Assembly: GCA_963847615.1 (NCBI GenBank)
Contig: CAWKAN010000012.1
Coordinates: 175,740-239,739 of the forward strand
Direction: 5' to 3'
DNA: 64,000 nt
Source of the DNA: Palsa-883 sp963847615
GTDB taxonomy: Bacteria > Pseudomonadota > Alphaproteobacteria > Acetobacterales > Acetobacteraceae
Shown here: positions 56,455 through 64,000 of the stretch, one piece after another
How positions within the stretch are numbered: the stretch's first letter is position 1
Layout: each line of letters opens with the position of its first letter
The notes under the pieces: model-generated
What the model was told of the DNA's origin: nothing
The model's input: only the letters and a program-made list of their open reading frames with translations
Database searches by the model: none
Program-made: the position numbers and the translations under genes

Positions 56455-57770
56455 CACTACTGTCCGGTCAATAACTGAACAAATTCAGTTAGTTATCGTC
56501 CGTGATGCATTCGGAACTGTCGGCTTCCTGGAAAACCACAAACTCTATCGAAGCTTTTTCGAATACTGTCACCGAAAACACCTGCATCAATGTGTAGAGC
56601 GACACGTCCAGCTTCAGCCGCTTCCGGACGATGGCGACCAGCACGTAGACCGACAGGGCGATCCAGATCTGGGTCTTCACAGCGTTCTCGGAGGTCCCAT
56701 AGAACTGCTTGATCCGGAGATGCTGCTTGATCCATTTGAAGAAAAGCTCCACCTGCCAGCGGCTCTTATAGAGGTCGCAAATCGTCAATGCCGGTAAGGC
56801 CGTCTGGTTGGTAAGGAACACAAGGGTCTTGCCGGCCTTTCCATCCCTGAAGCGGACCCGCCGGAGATGCGCCGAGTAGTCCCGGCTCGTGTAGTGCCCA
56901 TCCAGCGCGATCGTCTGATCGGCGACCACCCCGGTGGTGCGATCGGTGGCGGCCGAATACACCCGATGAGCATTGAGATTGGATTTGGCGCGGGTCACGA
57001 AAAAGGCACTGGCCTGATGCAGCCGATACAGGCGGGCGAAATCGACATACCCACGGTCCATGACATAGATCGCACCGGCCTCGGGCACGAGCATATCGAG
57101 CGCATGCACGTCGTGCATCTTTCCTTCGGAAATGTGGATGAAACTCGGGATGTTGCCGCGCAAATCCAGCAGTGTGTGCATCTTCACGGCGGCCTTGGTT
57201 GACCGGAAATTTGCCCATGGGAACAACGACAGGCACAAGTCGATGGTGGTCGAATCCAACGCGTAAACGGTGTTGTCCAGATCCCCCAACAGGCTCTCGC
57301 CCACATAAAGCCGTCTCGCCCGCGCGATCAACCGTTGCGCGAATTCGGCATAAATACGCCAGTCACGCGCTTCGCTGGCGTCTGCCAGTGTCGAGCGCCG
57401 GACCGGTCCGCGAAAGCCCATATGATAGAGCTTCGCGGGCTGAGCCGACAGGCATGTCTCAATGTCCCGTAGGCTTTCCCGGTACGTCAGTTGGGCGAAC
57501 GCCATGGCCCGGTACCGCTCGACACAAGGAAATGTTCGCACGTCGTGGTCGCCATCGTAACGCGCGACGATCCGCGTGAATGTGCTCCAGGGCAGGCAAT
57601 CCATCAGCTGCGAGAACAGCGTCTTTCCGGCGTACATGGGCGGGCCCTCCCCGGAAAAGGGGAGGGGAAACCGCCACCAACTTCAAGTCAACACCACCCA
57701 AAATCGTCGGAAAACCGTTATACATCAGATGTTTCCCGCCAGTTCGTTCGCAGTGAACCGGACAGTAGTG
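56455..57770 (-). mobile_element. IS4-family insertion sequence, apparently intact, 9-bp TSD
   Basis: The left end CACTACTGTCCGGT (56455) and right end ACCGGACAGTAGTG (to 57770) are inverted repeats. The direct repeat GCTCCGGCC flanks them (56446-56454 and 57771-57779). The element is 1316 bp with one full transposase gene. The 9-bp duplication and the YREK motif of the transposase fit IS4. It lies in a stretch of short palindromes. Confidence 0.95.
56489..57637 (-). CDS. IS4-family transposase
   Basis: The 382-residue DDE transposase is uninterrupted. The N-terminal DUF4372-like region (FSQLMDCLPWSTFTRIVARYDGDHDVRTFPCVERYRAMAFAQLTYRESLRDIE) precedes the catalytic core: D in YALDSTTIDLCLSLFPWA, D in IYVMDRGYVDFARLY, and the YREK box (YKSRWQVELFFKWIKQ, spacing Y-2-R-3-E-6-K). 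The length matches IS4 members. Because the frame, ends and target duplication are all intact, this is the one mobile element in the window likely to be active. Confidence 0.95.
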   Translation of the reverse strand: MYAGKTLFSQLMDCLPWSTFTRIVARYDGDHDVRTFPCVERYRAMAFAQLTYRESLRDIETCLSAQPAKLYHMGFRGPVRRSTLADASEARDWRIYAEFAQRLIARARRLYVGESLLGDLDNTVYALDSTTIDLCLSLFPWANFRSTKAAVKMHTLLDLRGNIPSFIHISEGKMHDVHALDMLVPEAGAIYVMDRGYVDFARLYRLHQASAFFVTRAKSNLNAHRVYSAATDRTTGVVADQTIALDGHYTSRDYSAHLRRVRFRDGKAGKTLVFLTNQTALPALTICDLYKSRWQVELFFKWIKQHLRIKQFYGTSENAVKTQIWIALSVYVLVAIVRKRLKLDVSLYTLMQVFSVTVFEKASIEFVVFQEADSSECITDDN

Positions 57771-57932
57771 GCTCCGGCCATCTGGTCGCGACTGGCCTTC
57801 GTGCAGCACGCAAAACCGTGGCTATCGCCCGCTGCGTCCGCCCGACCGGGCCCGGCCGACATGACGCGGGCCAACGCCAACGGGTCATACCAGCGGCCCA
57901 AAGTCTTGACCCATCGGCTGGTGCTGGCCGCT

Positions 57933-58024
57933 GGTATGAGTCTTGGTTTGGCGCGCGGCCGCCCCACCAACCCCGCGCGCGATACCAGCGGCCCGAAATG
58001 GTGGAAGAGTCGTCACTTTGGGCC
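57933..58024 (+). repeat. Long repeat, left copy flanking the group II intron
   Basis: It shares GGTAT..AGTCTTGGTTTGGCGCGCGGC and CCCCGCGCGCGATACCAGCG plus CCCGAAATG.TGGAAGAGTC with 61963-62073, which is in opposite orientation. Both copies end near GGGCCG. Confidence 0.8.
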
Positions 58025-58287
58025 GTCGGTAGATGCGCCGGGAGACCGGCAAGGAGTAAGGGGTGCAAGTCCTCTACGGTGAAGGAGTAGCGATCCACAC
58101 TGGCCCCGAGCCGTGTGCCGTGTCCCGCGAGGGGCTAGGCGAAGCGTCGGCAGGGGCTTGAGCCGCGAAGCGGATCAAGGCGAGGCTGGCCATTGAGCCG
58201 CGAAAGCGCCTTATCCCGGGTGCCGACGATGCTACCAAATCGGAAAGCAACACGGGTCGCCGCGTTATCGCAAGTGGCGGCCCGACG

Positions 58288-58313
58288 AGCTTGCCCCTGC
58301 GAAGGCGGGGGGC
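58288..58313 (-). repeat. Palindromic insertion in the group II intron 5' region
   Basis: On the minus strand: GCCCCCCGCCTTCGCAGGGG followed by CAAGCT. It lies in the non-coding intron RNA upstream of the maturase start. Confidence 0.75.
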
Positions 58314-58897
58314 GTGGTCAGAGACCCCAGCATGCACGGACGCTCCTTGTACGGGAACCGGGAGATCTCGTTGCTGGCCGACGGTGGAGCGCGCCGGCGG
58401 TCCGCGCGGGGAAGGCCACAAGGCCGAAGCCCGCGATGAACGGCAACGAGAGGTCGGACCTTGCCATAGTAGCTGTGAAACCCGCGAACGAGCCTGGGCG
58501 ACTGGGCGAGGAGCGGGTGGAGCCAAGGGCGGGGGCCAAGGGGAACGCGGCAGGTCCGCACGGGGTCCGAGCACAGGAACGGGCCGCCTCGTCATCGGGG
58601 ATCGACCGCGTACGCAGAGCGGCACGAGAGAGGAAAGGGGAAAGGTTCACCACCCTGCTGCACCACATCGACGCGAAGCTGCTGCGCCAAGCCTATCAAT
58701 GGCTGAAGCGGGAGGCGGCGCCCGGTGTGGACGGGATGACATGGGGGGCCTACGGGGAAGGTCTGGAGGCACGGCTACGTGACCTCGAAAGCCGCCTCCA
58801 CCGCGGGTCCTACCGGGCACAGCCAAGCCTACGTGCCTACATCCCGAAACCGGACGGTCGGCAACGGCCGCTCGGCATCGCGGCGCTGGAAGACAAG

Positions 58898-58912
58898 GCC
58901 TGCCCCCGGGCT
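58898..58912 (-). repeat. Left half of a palindromic insertion, split by IS1111 element (right half 60481-60490)
   Basis: Joining GCCTGCCCCCGGGCT with TGACCCGAGG restores a 25-nt palindrome, clean relative to the expected codons AAG|ATC of the maturase (ALEDK|IVQRAV). The minus strand reads CCTCGGGTCAAGCCC then GGGGGCAGGC, nearly the same as the copy at 60688-60712. Confidence 0.85.
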
Positions 58913-59215
58913 GTCATGTCCGTTTTCAAGAATTCCGGACGCGAAATTGCACCCGTGTTTGTAGTCCCCGGTTGCGGCCTCTGATGCAGGCATGTGCGGT
59001 GGAGGGCGGGGCACTGAGCGGCGGTTGATCATGCTGTGATGCGCGGGTTGGTTACCGCAAGACCATGATGCGTCGCGGGCCTGCCTCTGTCTTGACGCGG
59101 AAGTCGGGTTCCAAAGCGCGAGGCCGAGAGCCTGCCCCCGGACTTGATCCGGGGGATTGCCCTGACCGGTTCCCGCCCTCCGCCGTGCATGCCGGATGGG
59201 GTGGTAGCTGGGTCG
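58913..59215 (-). ncRNA. Candidate bridge RNA region of the IS1111-type element
   Basis: In the IS1111 subgroup the bridge RNA lies downstream of the transposase gene. Here about 300 bp separate the transposase stop from the end of the element. It is interrupted by a palindromic element at 59129-59157. I infer the RNA from family rules; a target-binding loop complementary to GGGCTTGACC was not proven by eye. Confidence 0.35.
59129..59157 (-). repeat. Palindromic element inside the non-coding end of the IS1111 element
   Basis: On the minus strand: ATCCCCCGGATCAAGTCCGG then GGGCAGGCT. The tail CAGGCT matches the family. Confidence 0.8.
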
Positions 59216-60368
59216 TCAGCTGATCGAGCGATGTGCTGGTGGATCCGACGTGGTGCAGGCAATGGCCCAGACGAACCCGGCGAGTTCGCGCGCGACAGCG
59301 ATGACCACGACCTGCTTCAGCTTGTCTCTCGCTATCATCTGGCGATAGCGCTGGCACAACCGGGTCTGCGCCTTCCAGGCGATCTCGCGCACCGGATCTG
59401 GCACCGCTTCGACGGCCTTCAGCTTGCGCCGCGCGACGCGGGCCGGAAGTCGGTAGCTGTGCGCTGCCTCGATCAACATGGTGCGGGCATGGATGTCGCC
59501 AGCCTTGGTGATGGCACCAATGCGCCTGCGCTGGCCGGAGGAGTGCTCGGAGGGCACCAGGCCGAGATCCGCCATGAAGTCGGGGGCGGTCGCAAAGCGT
59601 GCCGGGTCGCCAATCGCCGCCGCCAGGCCGGCGCTGGCGATCACGTCCACGCCACGCAGCGCGCACAGGTTTTGCACGAGGGGGAACAGCGACCAGCTGG
59701 GGATCTGCGCACGCAAATGTCCATCGACGCGATCAAGTCTTTGTTCGCCCAGGCGCACCGCTTCGATGCATTCATGCAGCACGATCTGCTGCGCTGGCTG
59801 GGTGAAGCTCTGATCGGCCAGCCAGCCCCGATGCGCCTTCGTCCACGCTCGCCGGCCCTCGGGATAGGTCCGCTCGTGGCGCAGCAGGAACGCACTCAGT
59901 TGCTGGCGTGCCGCTCGCACCGCCCGCACCGCCGCCTGCCGGGCTCAAGCTTGTCCTCGGGCCAGACCCGAGATCGCGCATCGCCTCGTGCGCCGCGTCC
60001 GGCACCCACACCGCGGTCAGCAGACCACCGCGATGCAACACCGCGAGGGCGTTCGCGTCACGCTTGTCGTTCTTCTGCCGATCGCCGCTGCGGCGCGGGA
60101 TCATTGATGGCGCAACCACCATGCAGTCTTCGCCCAATCGGGTGAGCGTGCGATGAACTCCATAGCCGCAAGGGCCGGCTTCATAGCAAAACTTCAACGG
60201 CCCACCGCCGGCCCCGCGCAGCCGCTTCACCAGCTTCTCCAGCGCCGCCGGCGTGTTGGGGATCGTGCCATAGGGTGTCGCCTTCCCCACCTCACCCATC
60301 GCCGTGTCCGCAACGACAATGGTCGCTTTGTGTACGTCCATGCCAACAAATCGTGTAGGCTGCTCCAT
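59216..60368 (-). pseudogene. IS110-family transposase, broken by a palindromic insertion
   Basis: It starts MEQPTRFVGMDVHKATIVVADTAMGEVG, with the DEDD residues in GMDVHK, CYEAGPCGYGVHR and QKNDKRDANALAVL. At MRDL (59971) a palindrome of about 30 nt follows, and the frame is shifted. The remainder (AVRAVRAARQQLSAFLLRHERTYPEGRRAWTKAHRGWL ... LRGVDVIASAGLAAAIGDPARF ... GLVPSEHSSGQRRRIGAITKAGDIHARTMLIEAAHSYR) is the transposase-20 domain with its serine region, ending at 59216. Length and motifs otherwise match IS1111 members. Confidence 0.88.
59941..59971 (-). repeat. Palindromic insertion in the IS110-family transposase
   Basis: On the minus strand: CTCGGGTCTGGCCCGAGGAC then AAGCTTGAGCC. It separates MRDL from the expected VRARQAAVRAVRAARQQL, and its CCCGAGGACAAGCT end resembles the copy beside the IS4 element. 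Confidence 0.8.
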
Positions 60369-60568
60369 GACCCGTCTCCTGTGCCTGAGGCTCCACGCCA
60401 GACCATCCGGCGCGACCCTCGATCAGCGACACATGACGAGACGGGTCACCTCTTCAGGGCAGGAAACGGACATGAGGTCTTGACCCGAGGATCGTCCAGC
60501 GCGCGGTGGTAGAGGTTCTCAATGCGATCTACGAGGCGGACTTCCTCGGCTTCTCCTACGGGTCCCGA

Positions 60569-60596
60569 CCCCCCAGCCTTCGCTTGGGGCAGGCTC
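60569..60596 (+). repeat. Palindromic insertion in the maturase gene (1)
   Basis: CCCCAGCCTTCGCTTGGGG plus CAGGCT, inserted in the RT motif FSYGFRPGxxQHDAL. The same 25-nt string is repeated at 60898-60922. Confidence 0.85.
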
Positions 60597-60687
60597 CCGG
60601 GGACAGCACGATGCGTTGGACGCGCTTGCGGTTGGCATCGAGAGCCAGGCGGTGAACTGGATACTGGACGCCGACATCAAAGGGTTC

Positions 60688-60712
60688 CCTCGGGTCAAGC
60701 CCAAGGGCATGC
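60688..60712 (+). repeat. Palindromic insertion in the maturase gene (2)
   Basis: A clean 25-nt insertion between the two phenylalanine codons of DIKGF|FDNISHEW: CCTCGGGTCAAGCCC then AAGGGCATGC. Confidence 0.88.
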
Positions 60713-60854
60713 TTCGACAACATCAGCCATGAGTGGATGATGCGGTTCGTCGAATACCGGATCGGCGACCCGCGCGTGCTGCGCCTGATTCGCAAATGGC
60801 TGACGGCTGGCGTGGTGGAGGACGGCGTCCGGCAACCGGCGACGAAGGGCACCC

Positions 60855-60879
60855 GCCCGGCCTTCGCCGGGCCAGGCTC
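60855..60879 (+). repeat. Palindromic insertion in the maturase gene (3)
   Basis: GCCCGGCCTTCGCCGGGC plus CAGGCT, inserted in the TPQGAVISP motif after the GGC ACC codons. Confidence 0.85.
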
Positions 60880-60897
60880 CAGGGGCGGTCATCTCGC

Positions 60898-60922
60898 CCC
60901 CAGCCTTCGCTTGGGGCAGGCT
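60898..60922 (+). repeat. Palindromic insertion in the maturase gene (4)
   Basis: CCCCAGCCTTCGCTTGGGG plus CAGGCT, identical to the copy at 60571-60595, inserted in the ISPLLANIYLH motif. Confidence 0.85.
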
Positions 60923-61385
60923 ACTGCTGGCGAACATCTATCTCCATTACGCTTACGATCTGTGGGTCGAGCAATGGCGGCGATGCCATGCGCAAGGCGC
61001 CATGATCGTGGTGCGATACGCTGACGACACAGTCGTTGGTTTTGAGCACCGCACCGATGCCGAGCGGTTCCTGGCGGAGTTGCGCATCCGGATGGCGGAG
61101 TTCGCCCTGGAACTGCACCCCGACAAGACCCGTCTGATCGAGTTTGGTCGACGGGCCGCGACCGCGCGAGCGGCGCGCGGGGAGGGCAAGCCAGGGACCT
61201 TCGACTTCCTGGGGTTCACGCACATCTGCACGCGATCGCGGCGGGGCGGCTTCCTGCTGACCCGCCATACGCGACGTGACCGTAAGATGGCGAAGCTGCT
61301 GGAAATTACCGAAGACCTCCGGCGGCGCTGACACCAGGACGTCGCTGAGCAGGGACGTTGGCTGGGGACGGTGATGCGGGGCTAC

Positions 61386-61409
61386 CCCCGGGTCAGGCCC
61401 GGGGGCTAC
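61386..61409 (+). repeat. Palindromic insertion in the maturase gene (5)
   Basis: CCCCGGGTCAGGCCCGGGGG followed by CTAC, inserted in frame (24 nt) between TAC and TTC of RGY|FAYHAVPTN, with GGCTAC on both sides. Confidence 0.85.
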
Positions 61410-61622
61410 TTCGCCTACCATGCCGTGCCCACCAACGCGCGTGCCCTCTCGGCGTTCCGCCACCATGTCATCGACCTCTGGCGACGCGCCCTGCGCCGGC
61501 GCAGCCAGAAGGACAGGACGTCATGGACCGACATGGACAGGCTGGCCAATCGCTGGCTGCCCAAGCCCCGGATATCCCACCCCTGGCCGGCTCAGCGCTT
61601 CCGCGTCAAACACCCAAGGTGG

Positions 61623-61655
61623 GAGCCGTATGCGGGAATGCCGCACGTACGGTTC
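61623..61655 (+). ncRNA. Group II intron domain V
   Basis: GAGCCGTATGCGGGAATGCC and GCACGTACGGTTC form the short hairpin with the two-base bulge characteristic of domain V, the catalytic heart of group II ribozymes. It follows the maturase C-terminus as usual. Confidence 0.88.
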
Positions 61656-61699
61656 TGTGCGGGGGGCGCCCAGTAATGCGCGTCCCTACCGCGACTTAA

Positions 61700-63138
61700 T
61701 CCTTCGGACGCCCGCCTTCGGACGCCAGGTATTATGGCGCAAACCCAAAGCGCGGGTCGATTGAACCGGTCGCATGCCCTGCCGTCCCAGCGGCATGGCA
61801 CGGCCTCCCGTTGTCTATGCCCGGGCAGGAAAAACCGCCGAGACCGCAGGACTCGCCATCAACCTTGAAAGGCAGGCCGGCCGAGCCCGCGCCGAACGGA
61901 CGTGCGGGGATGCGATGCTGCACCGGTTCGATCCGAACACCAGACGCGGGAGAGGAGCGGCTGATACCAGCGGCCCGAAATGATGACTCTTCCATCATTT
62001 CGGGCGCTGGTATCGCGCGCGGGGTTGCCCAGAGGAGTTGCCGGCAGCCGCGCGCCAAACCAAGACTTATACCGACGATCCAACGCCGGCCGATCGGTCA
62101 GCCAATAGGGCCGTCGGTATGACATCATCCCCGGGCAAGACACCGGAGCCGCGCCCACGCGGGCAGGTCTCTGAAAAGAAACCTTGTCATTAGGAAAAAA
62201 TACTTGACATGCGCTCGCGCCCAGGTCAAACAGCTCCCACCAACGGGTGTCGTGTGTCCGTTGCCATCCCGTATCACCCAAGTCTGTCACCCGGCAAGCC
62301 GGGACCTGTTGCGCCTGCAACAAGGTCCGGCGCTTGCCGGCCTGTCGGCGTACCCGGGACGGGATGTCCTGTAAGCAGCAGCCGCGAGGCGAAAATCATG
62401 CAAGTCCGCAACTGCATAACCGTCACTGACGATGATAGCCGGATCAAAATGGAGCCGACCGCGCTTCCCCACCCTTATCACCGCCCGAGCCTCGTAAGCA
62501 GGGGGAGGCGACACCGGACCTGACACCGCGGGGGCCTTTCCCCGGGCGCGGCACGAACGGCGCAAGCCGAGCCGATTGAACGCCATGCGGAGAGGCCGCC
62601 GGCCGCTGTCCAATCCGCCTGGAAACGTCAGACTTGATAACGTTCTTGCCCGTCACGTCAGCCCGCTTTTCTCACACTGTCACCGGGCGATGGCCAAGGT
62701 AATTGTTGCGCCAAAGGGTTTTCACATAGCCGCCAATACAAGGTGTATGCGCCAGGCGCGAAAGCCCTTTGGTGCGGCAAGCACCGAGCCAGCGCCCGCA
62801 ACAAGGTGAGAAGTCCGAGCCAGGGACGGCAAAGACCTGCCGGACGAGAAACGGCCTGCACGCTTCGAAGGCCTGCACGCCAGCGCGCCAACCTGCTTGC
62901 GCCACGCATTGCCAATACCGTTCTTCGGTAATCGTAAACGCCTGCCTCGGAGGCACGCGGACCTCGTCCGCGGCAGCCGCGCACCCAACCTGATCAATCG
63001 GTGTATCATTATTGCACCGTATCAGCTCCGACGGGTGTGGCTGAACGCCGTCCGCTTATCCCGCTCAAGGCCGCGGGTCGGCTACCGCCATACAAGCCCA
63101 CGGTTCTGCCCCCGGCTAACAACCTCATAGGTCATGAT
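61700..63138. other. Long intergenic region before the acyltransferase
   Basis: No credible gene in about 1.4 kb. It holds the right copy of the intron-flanking repeat (61963-62073) and a strong nested hairpin near 62292-62343 (CCGGCAAGCCGG, GACCTGTTGC/GCAACAAGGTC, CCGGCGCTTGCCGG). A TTGACA-like hexamer is near 62202. The leader of the acyltransferase gene probably lies at the right end. Confidence 0.5.
61963..62073 (-). repeat. Long repeat, right copy flanking the group II intron (inverted)
   Basis: Inverse of the copy at 57933-58024, with an added perfect hairpin CCCGAAATGATG/CATCATTTCGGG. The two copies bracket the intron and its IS. Confidence 0.8.
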
Positions 63139-63942
63139 ATGCACGCATCCGCCCTAGGCGAGGCGATCGCCAAGTTGAACGATGACACGTTAGTAGAACT
63201 AGCTAACACGCCCGCTGCGGTTCGCGCGGCCTATCGGCTGCGCTATCAGGTTTACTGTCTGGAGCGGGGCTTCCTCGCTGGTCAGGACGGCGTGGAGCGG
63301 GACGACTACGATGACCACGCGCGCCACGCCGTCGTGCGCTGGAGGCAGACCGGTGAGGTGGTTGGAGCGGTCCGCCTGGTCCTGGCGGATACGCCGGCCG
63401 GAGGCGACGATTTCCCCGTCCAGCACGTGTGCGACCCCGCCGTGCTGCGCGGGCTTCCCCGGACCACCACAGGCGAGCTTTCCCGCTTCTCGCTGGCCAA
63501 ACAGCAGACGCAGCAGGTGCGCTGCGTGAGTGTCGAAACATCCTCCCTGCTGCGCCTGGCGTTGCTGCGGGGCGCGCTTTGGATCAGCGCCGAGGCCGGT
63601 CTGACCCATTGGCTCGCCGTGATGCGGCCCGCGCTGTTGCGGCTGTTTCGCACCTCCGGCCTGCACTTCGCGCCGTTGGGACCCTTGGTGGAGTATCATG
63701 GCCTGCGCCAACCCGCGGTGGCGGAGTTGGTGCCCGCACTGGCTCGCATGGCGCGCGAGCAACCTGCCGTATGGGACTATCTTACCCGGGGCGGAACCTG
63801 GTACTCGGCCCCGCCACCCAAGGCCCATTCGGAAAATGCTCCAATTATTCCGATGGTTGTGAACCGGGGACGTGCAAAAAGCCCGCGGCACGAGGGGTAC
63901 CCCGAATCCCTCAGCGTCGGTGGGGCGAGAATTGCGAGTTGA
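63139..63942 (+). CDS. PEP-CTERM/exosortase-associated acyltransferase (LuxI-like GNAT fold)
   Basis: The 267-residue protein has the autoinducer-synthase-like acyltransferase core: VRAAYRLRYQVYCLERGFLAGQDGVERDDYDDHARHAVVRWRQTGEVVGAVRLVL, then GELSRFSLAKQQ and a mid-domain TSSLLRLALLRGALWISAEAGLTHWLAVMRPALLRLFRTSGLHFAPLGPLVEYHG. This matches the acyltransferases linked to PEP-CTERM/exosortase systems rather than true LuxI. The ATG at 63139 gives the family start. No exosortase or PEP-CTERM gene lies in the window. Confidence 0.85.
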   Translation: MHASALGEAIAKLNDDTLVELANTPAAVRAAYRLRYQVYCLERGFLAGQDGVERDDYDDHARHAVVRWRQTGEVVGAVRLVLADTPAGGDDFPVQHVCDPAVLRGLPRTTTGELSRFSLAKQQTQQVRCVSVETSSLLRLALLRGALWISAEAGLTHWLAVMRPALLRLFRTSGLHFAPLGPLVEYHGLRQPAVAELVPALARMAREQPAVWDYLTRGGTWYSAPPPKAHSENAPIIPMVVNRGRAKSPRHEGYPESLSVGGARIAS

Positions 63943-64000
63943 ATCAATGCCGGCATTCCGGACGGACGCTAACCCGACGTTCGCCACCCAGCGGGGTGCG

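Larger units (their letters stand above)
58913..60480 (-). mobile_element. IS1111-subgroup (IS110 family) insertion sequence
   Basis: The element is about 1568 bp and lies between two CT dinucleotides (58911-58912 and 60479-60480) in the loop of a palindrome, with no target duplication beyond CT. Subterminal inverted repeats TCATGTCCGTTT(T)C are at 58914-58929 and 60461-60475. The RuvC-like IS110 transposase gene is on the minus strand. IS1111 members have such subterminal repeats and choose targets with a bridge RNA; the long non-coding end 58913-59215 is where it would be encoded. Confidence 0.9.
58436..61676 (+). pseudogene. Group II intron-encoded reverse transcriptase/maturase, broken
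   Basis: The N-terminus (MNGNERSDLAIV...) leads into RT0-RT2 (LLHHIDAKLLRQAYQWLKREAAPGVDGMTWGAYGEGLE...IPKPDGRQRPLGIAALEDK), cut by the IS at 58898. It resumes at 60491 with IVQRAVVEVLNAIYEADFLGFSYG and continues, with palindromic insertions, through DADIKGF, DNISHEWMMRFVEYRIGD, and the catalytic VRYADDTVVGFEHR. At 61329-61331 the Trp codon expected after LRRR is TGA; the frame then continues HQDVAEQGRWLGTVMRGY to the X/maturase-like region and ends CAGGAQ. Confidence 0.9.
58032..61699 (+). mobile_element. Group II intron, interrupted by an IS1111-type element
   Basis: The 5' part has the ribozyme-like GCGCCGGGAGACCGGC...GGGGTGCAAGTCC(C)TCTACGGTGAAGGAG start. The 3' part has the domain V hairpin (61623-61655), and the intron probably ends at CTACCGCGACTTAAT near 61699. 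Between lies an intron-encoded reverse transcriptase. The exact 5' boundary is uncertain because the GTGCG start is not clear; GATGCGCC is the closest. The intron RNA and its protein gene have collected six short palindromes and an IS, so it is dead. Confidence 0.85.

Noticed and set aside
58030..61700. CRISPR array in the repeat-rich 58-61 kb region
   Set aside because: Palindromes are irregularly spaced and lie inside reading frames; no repeat-spacer periodicity or cas gene.

Overview
The window is 64 kb of high-GC DNA from an alphaproteobacterium, most likely an Acetobacteraceae or other Rhodospirillales member. This rests on the ChvI/ChvG pair, the gene content (paralogous branched-chain ABC clusters, SDR/CMD catabolic genes, an LuxI-like acyltransferase) and codon use; no rRNA or tRNA gene is present to confirm it.

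Regions: 0-2.6 kb holds a cut secreted protein, an SDR and argG. 2.8-4.2 kb is a small defence-like pocket: a free-standing colicin-E3-type ribonuclease with a translationally coupled partner, then a convergent higBA-type pair with a palindromic operator. 4.4-11.5 kb is housekeeping or accessory (LysE exporter, PEP-mutase/ICL enzyme, DUF1223, MFS exporter, ABC-F ATPase, TylF-like methyltransferase). 11.7-22.8 kb carries two branched-chain-type ABC clusters, one on each strand, separated by a metallophosphatase. From 14.7 to 22.8 kb nearly every gene is shifted by single-base indels although the encoded residues remain conserved. 22.9-33.8 kb is catabolic and transport (two SDRs, CMD, beta-hydroxyacid dehydrogenase, SulP, truncated YfcC, ALS-like TPP enzyme, E1 alpha/beta pair). 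34-45 kb holds an HhH glycosylase-like protein, rtcB with archease, a YkuD lipoprotein, an HhH/DUF3775/YidB trio, ettA, an HpaI-like aldolase and a UxaA-type dehydratase.

45-64 kb is an accessory, mobile-element-rich end. It has a lower-GC HEPN-like orphan, UPF0175 and Phd/VapC toxin-antitoxin genes, an IS66 element with 8-bp TSD, HugZ, ChvI/ChvG, an IS30 remnant, a BTAD/TPR regulator, an intact IS4 with 9-bp TSD, and a group II intron interrupted by an IS1111-type (IS110 family) element. It ends with a PEP-CTERM/exosortase-associated acyltransferase.

The most striking non-gene signal is a family of about 23-30-nt palindromes, most with a CARGC(T)-like tail. They sit between genes and, repeatedly, as insertions inside the reading frames of the IS66, IS110 and group II intron proteins. 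One copy in the intron reading frame was in turn split by the IS1111 element exactly at a CT dinucleotide in its loop, and the IS4 element lies in sequence abutting another copy. Other repeats are a 59-bp-armed MITE-like element downstream of the YkuD gene and a two-copy family of large hairpins beside ABC-F genes.
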